In this document: positions 13,605 through 22,249 of the stretch, one piece after another
Layout: every line of letters starts with the position of its first letter
How positions within the stretch are numbered: position 1 is the first letter of the stretch
Origin: ARS98 sp030744725
Lineage (GTDB): Bacteria; Planctomycetota; Planctomycetia; Pirellulales; Pirellulaceae
Length of the DNA stretch: 39,030 nt
Reading direction: 5' to 3'
NCBI GenBank assembly: GCA_030744725.1
Contig: JASLPZ010000016.1
Location: 1-39,030, forward strand
The notes under the pieces: model-generated
What the model was told of the DNA's origin: nothing
What the model saw: the letters and a program-made list of their open reading frames with translations, nothing else
Databases searched by the model: none
Program-made: the position numbers and the translations under genes

Positions 13605-16175
13605 TTACAGCGCGGTGAGCCAATCAAGCAGCACGATCCACTCATCCCGGTTGTATCGCGTTGTCTCATTGAAGTCGGCGTCGTCGCGAATTCGCTCTAG
13701 AACGACCTTTGCCAGTTCAAGAGTGCCACGTGCGTCGTCGGGGCGGTTTTCACGTCTGTGGCAATTCGCGATCTGCAGGTAGGCTTCCAATGACTCGGGT
13801 TCATGTTGATATCGATTCGTCGCCGTCGAGTAGGCTTTGCGGGCCTCTGGATATTTCTCCAGGTCGTACATGGCGTCAGCACGCGCGAAGTAACAGTTGC
13901 GTAGTAGTAGCGACTCCAAGGCGGTGAGCTCCGATTGTTCTTGCTTACGATTCAACATCAATTGCAAATCAAAGTAGGCATCGGCCGCCGCATTCAACTC
14001 CCGTTTCATCTCACGGCTCAGAGTCATCCGAGTTGTCTCGATGGTGACGGTCGGTAGTTTACGGCGGGCGAACTTGGCGGACTGGCGATGGGATTCCGCA
14101 ATGAAATAACGCGCTTCCAGCGTCTCTTTCGCCAACGGATCCCGCCCTGCCAATTCATCACGCTGGACAGCTTCCTCCAATTGCACGATCGAGAGTTGAA
14201 ACGCATCACGTGCCAACTCCAATTCCTGCAACCCTTCTCTTCTTTGACTCGCATTGGGATCCTTAACACCTTTAAGACGACTTTTGGCTTCGTATTTGAC
14301 CCCCTCTTGATGCAGGACCCGACCAAGCCCGAACTTGGATTCACGCCATTCAGGGCTGCGAGGTGTGAGCCCTTCGTGTTCGAGGTTCTCCGTCAATAGT
14401 TGCTTCGATGCGTCTAGATTCCCGAGCTCCTGATTTGCTTTCGCAGCCATGATACGGGCGCGATAGCTGTGCGGATCCTTGGGGAAGAATCGAATGCACT
14501 CGGTCAACCAATTCAGGGCTTCCTCGGGATTCCCGAGCGCCAACTGGGCTTCGCCAAGCAAGGTCAATGCGGGTGGTTGCTTACGCCGTGTCTCATTCTC
14601 CATGTACAGCTTGAGCAACTTGGCCGTCCGTTGGTATTCGTCGCCCTTGAAATAGCACTCCGCACTATTCCAAACATCTTCCGGAAACTGGCGTGTGGAG
14701 AATCGTAAGTGAGCCAAATGCTCGTAAAGCCGACCGGCTCGAATCCAGGTGGCTCGCGCTTGTAACATGAGTTGTACTTGATCAGGTGCGCGGACTTTGG
14801 ATGCCTGCAATTCGAGTTGCCTGGCCCAATCACGTTCCGCGGCAGCGGACAACTCGACAGAGTGTTTAGGTAGGACAATTGGTGCCAATCCCTTGGCGAT
14901 CACCAGAGCATTTTCGAATTGTCTTTCGTCGACGAACTGCCGATATGCCTCTTCCAGGCGTCCACGAAATTGGGTGAACGGTATCCACCGATTTTCGTAT
15001 GGGGCCATCTCGACAGCCTGCGAAATCACACTGCGAAACATAGCAACCGCTTCTTCATCGCGACCTTGAGCTTGTTGCAGTTCGGCAATCGCCAAGGCCG
15101 ATGCGAGCCCTTCGGATGTGCTAAAGTTGCCACGTCGGAGAGTCACAAGCTGCTGTTCGGCTTCGGCTTCCTTCCCTTGTCTCAGTTGGCAAATGGCTCG
15201 CAGGTAACGCGCCTGGCGGACAAGGTCGTTGCTCTCGGCGATCTTCGCGACCAATTGCCCGAAGATCGTGTTGGCCTCGGCATATTTCTCCAACGCGACG
15301 GGTGGCACCGTTGCGGCTAAGGGGAAATCAAGCATGATGTCGTCGGCTTCGCGCATGAACAGGCGTCCTCGCAGCATCAACGCTTCTGGATATACCGCGG
15401 TGTCTTCACGAACCTCCGACAAGACCGCATCACATTCGGCCAATTTGGCCAATTCGAAATACACACGCGCCAAATCCAATTCGGCACGCCCACGCAGTTC
15501 TACCGTTAACTCAGGGTCTTTCACGAGCGTTTCCAGATGCGATTGAGCCTTTTGCCAATCTGGATCCGCACTGCGCAAGCACGCGTCAGCCAAGATTCTG
15601 TGAATCGGCGAAGCCTGCTCCGGCAACGCCGCCAATGCCTCCATTAACGGCGGCAATGACTGCGGAAATTGCCCGTTGTCGAAGTGGAGTTTTCCCAGCA
15701 GCAGATCGGCTTCCGCAGCGCGACCGAGCGGATAGCCTCGCGCACGCGCTTCTTTCAAATAGCCGATGGCGAGAGCCCGTAATCCTGAGCGTTCCTTTCT
15801 GCGCCATTCCCCTTCAGCCTCCCGCGCCAGAACCACGCCAAGGACGTACGGCGGCGTACCGATCTCTTCAGGCGGGAGGTCAGTTTGAAGACGAAGCTCG
15901 TCGGCCATCGTCCGAGCCAACTCGAAGTTCCCCGCGTCCAGTTGCTCCAAGATCTTTGCCGCAGTCAAGGAAGGCAGCGACGGCTTAAACTGCCAGGCCA
16001 TCACGATGCTTAGCACAGCTGCCATGCCAACGACGGCAATAACCAGCCCACCCGAAAGCCACAACTTTCCCCAGGCGCGCCTCCCGATCTCTCTCGTCAG
16101 GCCGACCACCCGAACAAGGAGATGTCGGACTCCCGCACCGATCGAAAAACGAGATTTGCCGTTCTGGTCGGACAT
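13605..16175 (-). CDS. Large membrane-anchored TPR-repeat protein
   Basis: The 856-residue protein has a short cytoplasmic N-terminus, one membrane segment at about 39-62 (GKLWLSGGLVIAVVGMAAVL), and then about 790 residues of tetratricopeptide-like helical repeats on the outer side. Examples are AKILEQLDAGNFELARTMAD and LGEAQLALGNPEEALNWLTE, and late repeats with the pattern YPEARKAYSTATNRYQHEPE. TPR solenoids are protein-binding scaffolds; there is no catalytic motif. The frame is open further upstream, but the ATG at 16173-16175 gives a sensible N-terminus (MSDQNGKSRF) and is my choice. The gene is upstream of, and in line with, flgN-kinase-regulator (71 bp), so it could be co-transcribed. 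A flagellar role is not shown. No specific family is recognised. Confidence 0.7.
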   Translation of the reverse strand: MSDQNGKSRFSIGAGVRHLLVRVVGLTREIGRRAWGKLWLSGGLVIAVVGMAAVLSIVMAWQFKPSLPSLTAAKILEQLDAGNFELARTMADELRLQTDLPPEEIGTPPYVLGVVLAREAEGEWRRKERSGLRALAIGYLKEARARGYPLGRAAEADLLLGKLHFDNGQFPQSLPPLMEALAALPEQASPIHRILADACLRSADPDWQKAQSHLETLVKDPELTVELRGRAELDLARVYFELAKLAECDAVLSEVREDTAVYPEALMLRGRLFMREADDIMLDFPLAATVPPVALEKYAEANTIFGQLVAKIAESNDLVRQARYLRAICQLRQGKEAEAEQQLVTLRRGNFSTSEGLASALAIAELQQAQGRDEEAVAMFRSVISQAVEMAPYENRWIPFTQFRGRLEEAYRQFVDERQFENALVIAKGLAPIVLPKHSVELSAAAERDWARQLELQASKVRAPDQVQLMLQARATWIRAGRLYEHLAHLRFSTRQFPEDVWNSAECYFKGDEYQRTAKLLKLYMENETRRKQPPALTLLGEAQLALGNPEEALNWLTECIRFFPKDPHSYRARIMAAKANQELGNLDASKQLLTENLEHEGLTPRSPEWRESKFGLGRVLHQEGVKYEAKSRLKGVKDPNASQRREGLQELELARDAFQLSIVQLEEAVQRDELAGRDPLAKETLEARYFIAESHRQSAKFARRKLPTVTIETTRMTLSREMKRELNAAADAYFDLQLMLNRKQEQSELTALESLLLRNCYFARADAMYDLEKYPEARKAYSTATNRYQHEPESLEAYLQIANCHRRENRPDDARGTLELAKVVLERIRDDADFNETTRYNRDEWIVLLDWLTAL

Positions 16176-16507
16176 GAATTGAAACCCAGCTACCCACCAT
16201 ATTGCGGAACGAATGTCCACAAACGATGGGGCCATAAGAAGAAAAGCGGCAAGCTTGTACTCGATCTGACGGATCGCTGTCAACCTGTTTGCGAGGTTGT
16301 CACACCGTCAGGGCGTGTAAACAGACCGAGCTGCTAGCGGGCTGCAATCGTAAGTCGAAGCAACCAAAGCGCATGACGTCACCGGTTTCACAGTACCGCC
16401 ATAGCCAAACCACTCGACGGAGTACGAGGCGGGGGCACCATAGATCTCGTCGTTCGAGACGACGTGTCCGCGAGATAATGCCGATTGCATTTACAACGTG
16501 CGTCAAA
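16176..16507. other. Intergenic region without a recognisable gene
   Basis: These 332 bp separate the TPR gene from the hydrolase-like gene on the same strand. I see no supported coding frame. A short hairpin-forming repeat, CGTCGT-N5-ACGACG, lies at 16448-16464, about 45 bp after the hydrolase-like stop, but has no T-tract, so it is not a convincing intrinsic terminator. No clear -35/-10 pair for the TPR gene is visible. Confidence 0.5.
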
Positions 16508-17266
16508 TCAATCGGCGTCGCCCAGAAAAAATGTCGGCTTTTCGGAGCTCGTGGTACCAGTCACATGCTCCATGATCCACATATCCATGTCTTTCAACAT
16601 CTGCGTGTCCACCTCGTCGCCACACGGATACTGCCGCACCGTTACCCCTAGCCCGGCAGTATGGAAGAGGCGTAGCTCTTGGCAAGCCAAATCGATGGGA
16701 TAGTTTTCAGAGTCTCGCCCTTGCGCGAAAAACAAAGGCAATTGGCGCGCATTATCTAGCTGGCTCAACGGTGCACCGCCCAACGGAAAGGGGCCACCGA
16801 TCGACATCACGCCGGCGAAGCAATGGGGATTTCGCAGACCAATTCGAACCGCCATGGTTCCTCCGGCCTCGAAACCAGCCAGGAATACACGGTCGCTTGC
16901 CACGTTGTACCGCTCGCTGGCAGCATCGATCGCATCGAACACGTGCTGCTCGGCAGAGATCACGCCTCCGGCCGCGCCTTCCCAACGATAGCCTCGCGAA
17001 TCCTCCATCATGCGATTGCCGCGGGGACCGACTCCAACGTAATTTCGCACACTGATCTCAGGGATCACCCGGAACAGTTCGTGTTCATCGCCGTGGGGAC
17101 CGTGCAACCAAACCAACAGCGGATAGGCGTAATTCGGTTCGTAATGCAGCGGGGCGAATAGCCCATAGGCAACGTCAATGGGCGGTGTCAGAACCGCTTT
17201 GCCATGTCGTTCGTCCGTCTGCGGATTCGTCTCAGATGAGTCGGCTAAAAGCTGGAGGCGATTCAT
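16508..17266 (-). CDS. Alpha/beta-hydrolase-fold protein, predicted catalytically inactive
   Basis: The 252-residue protein looks like a phospholipase/carboxylesterase of the alpha/beta-hydrolase fold: a beta strand with PLLVWLHGPHGDEHEL (about 49-64), an oxyanion-type loop, the nucleophile-elbow region RVFLAGFEAGGTMAVRIGL (about 126-144), and a C-terminal part with FFAQGRDSENYP and RQYPCGDEV. In active relatives the elbow is G-F-S-x-G-G and the late motif is Y-P-G-G-H-E. Here the Ser is Glu133 and the His is Asp217, so two of three catalytic residues are lost. The ATG at 17264-17266 is used; a TTG at 17344 would start only a few bases after the predicted transcription start. It may be a binding or regulatory protein. 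The gene stands alone, with its own promoter at 17358-17386. Confidence 0.8.
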   Translation of the reverse strand: MNRLQLLADSSETNPQTDERHGKAVLTPPIDVAYGLFAPLHYEPNYAYPLLVWLHGPHGDEHELFRVIPEISVRNYVGVGPRGNRMMEDSRGYRWEGAAGGVISAEQHVFDAIDAASERYNVASDRVFLAGFEAGGTMAVRIGLRNPHCFAGVMSIGGPFPLGGAPLSQLDNARQLPLFFAQGRDSENYPIDLACQELRLFHTAGLGVTVRQYPCGDEVDTQMLKDMDMWIMEHVTGTTSSEKPTFFLGDAD

Positions 17267-17357
17267 GTTGTTTTCGGAAAAATGAGCTGAGCTAATATGC
17301 CAATGGCTGCGGGCTTCATGCCGGTCGAGCCAGACGTCAGACAATTAAAGTCGGCGC

Positions 17358-17386
17358 GTTGTAAATCACGCTACAAAAAATGTCAA
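17358..17386 (-). promoter_or_regulatory. Sigma70-type promoter of the hydrolase-like gene
   Basis: On the minus strand a perfect -35 box TTGACA (17381-17386) is followed after 17 bases by TACAAC (17358-17363), four of six matches to the -10 consensus. The start point would lie near 17351, giving a leader of about 85 bases before the ATG at 17266. This also argues against the upstream TTG codon at 17344 as start. Activity is inferred from consensus only. Confidence 0.55.
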
Positions 17387-17474
17387 CGGCAGGTAGTTTC
17401 GCACGCACGCTTGCTAGCACGAACCCCAGGATCGGAAACGTCTCAGGGGCGCGCCAGGGTAAAAATGCGGGAAA

Positions 17475-18422
17475 CTAAGATGCCAACAATTCACCCATCG
17501 TTTTGACGAGCCCCTTGACGGCTTCGATACTGTTCTGGAACCCCGCTTTTTCGACATCGGTCAAGTCAATCTCGACGATGCGTTCCACTCCGGCAGCACC
17601 CAGTACGACGGGCACGCCGACGTAATAACCGCCGACGCCGTACTCCGTGTCGCAGTACGCCGCACACGGAATCAAACGCTTCTTGTCCCGCACAATCGCC
17701 TCGACCATCTGCGCCGTAGCGGCCGCCGGTGCATAATAGGCGCTGCCCGTCTTGAGAAGTTTCACGATTTCCGCACCACCGTCACGTGTCCGTTGCACGA
17801 TTTCCTCTAGGCGATCCGGTTCGATCAGCTGTGTAACCGGGATCCCGCCAACAGACGTGCAACTGGGCACGGGCACCATCGTGTCTCCATGCCCCCCGAG
17901 TAACAACGCCGACACGTCTTCAACGCTCACCCCTAACTCCATTGCCAGAAAGGTCCGATATCGCGCCGTATCCAGAACTCCAGCTTGCCCAATGACACGG
18001 GTAGAGGGGAAACTCGTCACCTTCTGTGCTTGTTGGACCATGGCGTCGAGCGGATTGCTGACTACGATGACAATGGCGTTGGGGCTGGATTCCTTTATCT
18101 GTTCGCAGACTGAGGTCATGATCTTCGCATTGGTGCTCAGCAGATCATCCCGGCTCATCCCCGGCTTGCGGGGAATTCCAGCGGTCACGACGACAACGTC
18201 ACTGTTTTTCGCCGCGGCATAGTCAGTTGTCCCGATAATGTTAGCGTCGAACCCAACGATAGGCGACGCTTCCATCAGGTCGAGGGCCTTGCCTTTGGGC
18301 ATCTCCTCGGTGGCAGGAATATCCAGCAAAACGATATCACCTAGTTCGGCGGCAGCACACCAATGCGCCGTGGTCGCCCCCACATTTCCCGCGCCAACAA
18401 TGGTGATTTTCGCACGCGCCAT
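17475..18422 (-). CDS. mdh: Malate dehydrogenase
   Basis: The enzyme oxidises malate to oxaloacetate with NAD+ in the TCA cycle, in the cytoplasm. The 315-residue protein belongs to the lactate-dehydrogenase-like malate dehydrogenase group. It has the NAD-binding GAGNVG (10-15), Asp34 after strand two (NAD over NADP preference), substrate arginines R85, R91 and R154, N123 in VSNPLDAM, catalytic pair D151 and H178 (GGHGDTMVP). The Arg at position 85 in GIPRKPGMSR is the expected residue for malate rather than lactate (lactate enzymes have Gln there). Length and motifs are complete. It stands between two unrelated genes on the same strand, with 52 bp between it and the group upstream being the only candidate operon link (in fact 215 bp to the next gene), so it is probably its own unit. 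Confidence 0.97.
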   Translation of the reverse strand: MARAKITIVGAGNVGATTAHWCAAAELGDIVLLDIPATEEMPKGKALDLMEASPIVGFDANIIGTTDYAAAKNSDVVVVTAGIPRKPGMSRDDLLSTNAKIMTSVCEQIKESSPNAIVIVVSNPLDAMVQQAQKVTSFPSTRVIGQAGVLDTARYRTFLAMELGVSVEDVSALLLGGHGDTMVPVPSCTSVGGIPVTQLIEPDRLEEIVQRTRDGGAEIVKLLKTGSAYYAPAAATAQMVEAIVRDKKRLIPCAAYCDTEYGVGGYYVGVPVVLGAAGVERIVEIDLTDVEKAGFQNSIEAVKGLVKTMGELLAS

Positions 18423-18637
18423 CTCATCGCCTCCCAGAGCCCGGTCTCAAGGACCGGACATAATTCTAATTTCGTCGATCAGAAACTGTCATGAACTTGC
18501 AGCGGACGAAGGTCCACCACGCGCACCACCCGAATATCCGTCTCTCGGTCAGCAAGTCAAGTAGGGACACAACGGACCGCGCATATGGCGCGTCGGCGGA
18601 TCCCGGCCAATCAGTCACGATCGTCTTGTACCTGATT

Positions 18638-20161
18638 TCAACCGAGGTTGCTGAAGTCAGGTCCGTCCGACCCTTCGATGTCATCAAGAGATTGTCCATC
18701 GCGCAATTGATTGCGACGGCGACTGGCGTCTTGTTCAAATCGACGGTCGTTCCGACTCGACCGCAACAATCCGTACCAGGTAATTCCCAAGACAGCTAGG
18801 AACAGAAATCCAACGATTGCGCCCACCCAAGGGCTCCTCGCCGACTTGATTTCAGTCAATTCCAGTTCGCGCCCAATCAGCATTGGACTGATCTGCAACT
18901 GTCGGGCATCGAAGGATGATATATACTCAGATCGATACGACCAGAGTTTGAAATAGGCTGCGGCAACCCGCACTTCCTGTCGTAGATCGTCGCCTTCCCG
19001 CATCCCTTGGGGCAATTGCCTCGCACAAACCGTAATGGGATAGTTGTTCGAAAACGTGGGCACGTCATCCGGCGATGTCGGATCTCCTAATCGCACGATC
19101 TGGTTACGCAGTGAGACAAAAATATCGATTTGGTAATAGTGATCGAAACCGAAGCGCTCTTGCAGGTCTTTCTCACCAACAAGGATTCTGGTAACGCGTC
19201 GCGCCGTGCCTCGAAACAAAAATAGCCTGCCCTGGTTCGATCGTGGTGATTGTAGCAGTGGCCCAAACGGCGGGTCACGCTGAGCTGCTTGGGCAAGTTG
19301 GCCAGGCTTGGCACGGCCAACGGCGGCTAACAGTTGGTAGAAGCACTCGCTGTCACCGCTTTCGATGCCCTTCCGGTTTCTCTCGCGGATGGCGTCGAAC
19401 AGCCCGATGTCCATTCCCAGACTCGCCAACATCAGATGGTCCGCCGACACAAACTTTGCTTCGTCAATACGATCCGGATGCCATGCCACGCGCGGTGTTA
19501 CGAAGACCAATGTGGGAGCATCGCCGCGTCCACCAGTCTTCAAAAACAACCCCAAGGCCGAGACCGGTTCGTCCACAGTACCAGTCTTCCAAAGCTCGGG
19601 AATCGCTCGCGTGCAGACTTCCAGACGACAAGGCGGATCGCTGGATTCGATTGTCACAATGTAGTAGCCCGAAAACTCGAACCGTTCGGCAAGCTCCGGC
19701 GCAAGTTTCACTTGTCGAACTTGTTTGGCGCGACCAACAAGCCGCACAGCGTCGCTGCGGTGGTCGGCGGGCGCGGCGACAAGGGTGGCGACATCTAATT
19801 GTGGAGCCGCCCACCGCTGGAGGGCATCAAGCGGAAAGCGCGGCATCTGGTACAAGATACGCACCAGCGTCTCTTCATCGTCGGCGCCTAACAGTTCGCC
19901 GTCGGCCAACATTTTCAATTGACTGTCGGCGATCCCGTAAAGTTCGAGTAACTCAGAGGGATGGATCAATTTGCGCGGTGGCAACCCTTGGGAATCTTCC
20001 TGAGCTTGTTCCCAGGGCAGCGGCCCGCCGGTCTGCGCTGAAACGATGCCACCGACGATCCCGCTGAACATCAGGACGCTTAGCCGGAACGCGATTTTCA
20101 GCACGGCACCTATGGCAGGTCTTTGGCGTGGAACGATTGAAGCACGACCAGATTCATTCAC
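18638..20161 (-). CDS. Membrane protein with two copies of an uncharacterised domain
   Basis: I do not recognise this 507-residue protein. It has an N-terminal signal or membrane segment (about 20-42), a large extracytoplasmic region, a C-terminal membrane segment (about 445-466) and a short charged cytoplasmic tail. The region carries two related domains: repeat 1 at about 138-225 (starting VRLVGRAKQVRQV) and repeat 2 at about 311-430 (starting RLFLFRGTARRVTRI). Both share the pattern G-x-A-x-x-V near the start, a following E-x-F-x-F-x-x-Y-Y, and V-C-x-R-x-x-P. Its start is a GTG at 20159-20161, overlapping the upstream gene by eight bases. The upstream gene carries a third copy. A beta-rich OB-like fold is a guess. 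No enzyme motif is visible. Confidence 0.6.
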   Translation of the reverse strand: MNESGRASIVPRQRPAIGAVLKIAFRLSVLMFSGIVGGIVSAQTGGPLPWEQAQEDSQGLPPRKLIHPSELLELYGIADSQLKMLADGELLGADDEETLVRILYQMPRFPLDALQRWAAPQLDVATLVAAPADHRSDAVRLVGRAKQVRQVKLAPELAERFEFSGYYIVTIESSDPPCRLEVCTRAIPELWKTGTVDEPVSALGLFLKTGGRGDAPTLVFVTPRVAWHPDRIDEAKFVSADHLMLASLGMDIGLFDAIRERNRKGIESGDSECFYQLLAAVGRAKPGQLAQAAQRDPPFGPLLQSPRSNQGRLFLFRGTARRVTRILVGEKDLQERFGFDHYYQIDIFVSLRNQIVRLGDPTSPDDVPTFSNNYPITVCARQLPQGMREGDDLRQEVRVAAAYFKLWSYRSEYISSFDARQLQISPMLIGRELELTEIKSARSPWVGAIVGFLFLAVLGITWYGLLRSSRNDRRFEQDASRRRNQLRDGQSLDDIEGSDGPDFSNLG

Positions 20162-21584
20162 GAGCGTCTTCTCTTTCGGCTGCCGCCAGTCTTCGCAACG
20201 TCTCTTGGGGGCTCGCCAACACGGTTTGTTTCTTCAGCGCCTCAAGTTGATCGCGATCGGCTTTGCGAATCGACGTTCCCTCGCCGACAGGCGTCTTGCC
20301 AGCACGGTACACCAACACCGCGACGGTGATCGAAAGTAGCAGGATCGTTGCCACCGAACCGACGGCCACCGTCCATCCAGGCAAAGGACGGTCCTGTCGC
20401 AGTGACAGATCGGCCGTCCACGTCGGGCTTCGCGCCAAGATCAATGGTGCCGTCTGCAAGCCGTTCTGGCCAGGATACGCCCAGCGTTTGAAAAAATAAC
20501 CCGTGAACGTAACCTCTTCATTGAGTGCCGTTGTGGCGCGATCAAGGTCTTTGTCCTTGACCTCAGGGAATCCCTCCGGCGTTTCCAAGGCATAGACAAC
20601 AATCGGCGAATTGGGACCACCAGCCGGTTTGACCCAGTACACGACGTAGCCTGTGATGCCATGGATGTTCCGCGGCGCTTGCACTCGATAGGCCAATCTG
20701 GCTGTACCACGGATCGTCACCAACTTACCGCGATAGTCATCGGACTGCTTGAACAGTGGGAGAAAACCGACCTGGCCGATACTCTCTCGTTGCAGCTGTT
20801 GGGGATTCCGTTGCCGCAAAATCTCGAACCAACGGAACCATGCATCACGTTCCGCTGGCCGCCAAAACGAATCATCGCGGATCGCCTTCAGGGCGAGCTC
20901 ATCCAACAGCGATTGCAAAGTGCTCAGGTGGTCACGATCGAGTTGTGTCCAGGGTCGCAGATCAACTGGAGCTCGCAGCGCCGGTAGCAATTCGCGCGTC
21001 CAGGTAACTTCCAATTCTCGCAGAGCATTGAGCAACGACTCTCTTTGTCTGTCTGCCAGCGTCTCACCCGACAACAGGACGGCTTTGTTGGCATCGTCCA
21101 GATAGGACGCATAAGACTCAGTTATCCCGTCGAGCACATCGCTCCATGACGGCTCGATGTCGGATGTTTGCGTGTCAAGATTTCGCGCGAACAACAGCAC
21201 TCGATCCAACTCGATACGTTCACTCCGTTCCAAACGCGCGAGCAGCTTTGTCCATGCATCCAATTCGAGCCGACGCCGCGCATCGTTCTGTTCGGCCGTC
21301 GCGGCCTCGCGAATAACTGATGTAGTGTTGCTACTGGAGTTCGCGTAAACCGTACCGAGCGGATCGTTGGATTCTACTGGCTGCAAACGCGTATCGATCT
21401 CATCGGATTCCGGCGAGGACTGTTGCGTCCCGCTCCACATCCATTGCCAATTCTCTGCCTTGCGTGCCTCAAACATCAGTGACACAACCAACAATAGAGA
21501 GGCGACCGCCACGAGCAGCCGTAAGTGGATCCGCCGAGAAAAGTAATTTGGCGGCGGTGTGGGTTGTTTCCTTCCCGAGGACAT
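20154..21584 (-). CDS. Membrane protein with one copy of the same uncharacterised domain
   Basis: This 476-residue protein is not recognised. It has an N-terminal membrane segment (about 20-38), a helical charged region (about 85-260), one copy of the repeated domain (about 286-388: LVTIRGTARLAYRV, then TGYVVYWVKP, then EVTFTGYFFKRWAYPG and APLILARSP), a second membrane segment (about 403-426) and a cytoplasmic tail with a helical, basic end. Thus the domain sits on the outer face, bracketed by membrane anchors. The ATG at 21582-21584 has an AAAGG ribosome binding site nine bases upstream. The frame is open for another 127 codons upstream, but those lack a good start and start a region of different character. 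The stop overlaps the next gene by eight bases, so the two products likely work together. Confidence 0.6.
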   Translation of the reverse strand: MSSGRKQPTPPPNYFSRRIHLRLLVAVASLLLVVSLMFEARKAENWQWMWSGTQQSSPESDEIDTRLQPVESNDPLGTVYANSSSNTTSVIREAATAEQNDARRRLELDAWTKLLARLERSERIELDRVLLFARNLDTQTSDIEPSWSDVLDGITESYASYLDDANKAVLLSGETLADRQRESLLNALRELEVTWTRELLPALRAPVDLRPWTQLDRDHLSTLQSLLDELALKAIRDDSFWRPAERDAWFRWFEILRQRNPQQLQRESIGQVGFLPLFKQSDDYRGKLVTIRGTARLAYRVQAPRNIHGITGYVVYWVKPAGGPNSPIVVYALETPEGFPEVKDKDLDRATTALNEEVTFTGYFFKRWAYPGQNGLQTAPLILARSPTWTADLSLRQDRPLPGWTVAVGSVATILLLSITVAVLVYRAGKTPVGEGTSIRKADRDQLEALKKQTVLASPQETLRRLAAAEREDARE

Positions 21585-21971
21585 CGGGACACGCCTTTCG
21601 GATGGTTTTGCATGGGGCGACGCGCTTCGCGTCTCTTCAAATCTTACACCGAGTTCGATTCTACGTCTGCCCGATCCGTCGCGGTCTCTTGTCCGCAAGA
21701 GCCCGTTCGCGTGGGACAAACAATATGAATCGGTTGCCGGCGAGGTTGAATTGGCGTTTGCTTGCGTCATTGGTTCCACGTCAATCATATCGCCATTCGG
21801 CTGGACAACTATTCCGTCAGCAGCGACAACTCCGAAGCCAAACTGTCTGTTGATCATCGTGCAATCTGGTCTGGTGGGCCGCCAGCGAGTGAACCACGGT
21901 TCCGGCAACGCCAAAATACCATGGGGTCTCGGTTTCCCAACGGTCCCAACCAAGGTCGCAGGCACACTACT

Positions 21972-22011
21972 GTCAGATAGCCGCGCACGGCGTCAGATAG
22001 CCGCGCACGGC
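21972..22011. repeat. 20-bp perfect tandem direct repeat
   Basis: Two identical, adjacent 20-bp units (21972-21991 and 21992-22011) begin GTCAGATAG and continue CCGCGCACGGC. They lie in non-coding DNA upstream of both divergent genes. A recent slippage or duplication event is the simplest cause; a function is not shown. Confidence 0.9.
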
Positions 22012-22172
22012 GTGCAGAAGTGGACAGGAAAGACTCTAAATGGCCGGTCAACTCGGATTCAACACGCTGCAAAAACCGGCACCAAACGGCTTTCCTGGCA
22101 ACAAGTTAGAACGCGAGAGGTGATTCCCACGGTCCGGCAGGGAATAATGAAGTTGGCCGAAGGCGAATGTCA

Positions 22173-22186
22173 GTTTGCCGGCAAAC
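22173..22186. promoter_or_regulatory. 14-bp perfect palindrome upstream of sigma factor gene
   Basis: GTTTGCCGGCAAAC reads the same on both strands. It lies 64 bp before the sigma factor start codon, a position suited to an operator. The protein that would bind is unknown. Confidence 0.4.
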
Positions 22187-22249
22187 AAGAAAACCCTCCA
22201 AGAGCGCTGAAGACGGTCTCGGGGGGCCATCGTTGGAGAGAGGTCCCTC

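Larger units (their letters stand above)
21585..22249. other. Divergent intergenic region between membrane-protein pair and sigma factor gene
   Basis: These 665 bp lie between a minus-strand pair and a plus-strand sigma factor gene and should hold both promoters. I see no supported gene, although the frame of the minus-strand gene stays open for 127 codons here, and a long plus-strand frame crosses into the sigma factor gene out of register. Two structures stand out and are listed separately: a 20-bp tandem duplication at 21972-22011 and a 14-bp perfect palindrome at 22173-22186. Confidence 0.5.

Noticed and set aside
16448..16464. Hairpin CGTCGT-N5-ACGACG as terminator of the hydrolase-like gene
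   Set aside because: There is no T-tract after the stem on the minus strand.
21585..21965. 127-codon N-terminal extension of the membrane protein gene at 20154-21584
   Set aside because: The ATG at 21584 has a good ribosome binding site and a membrane segment soon after; the extension has no recognisable domain and no good start. It is not fully excluded.
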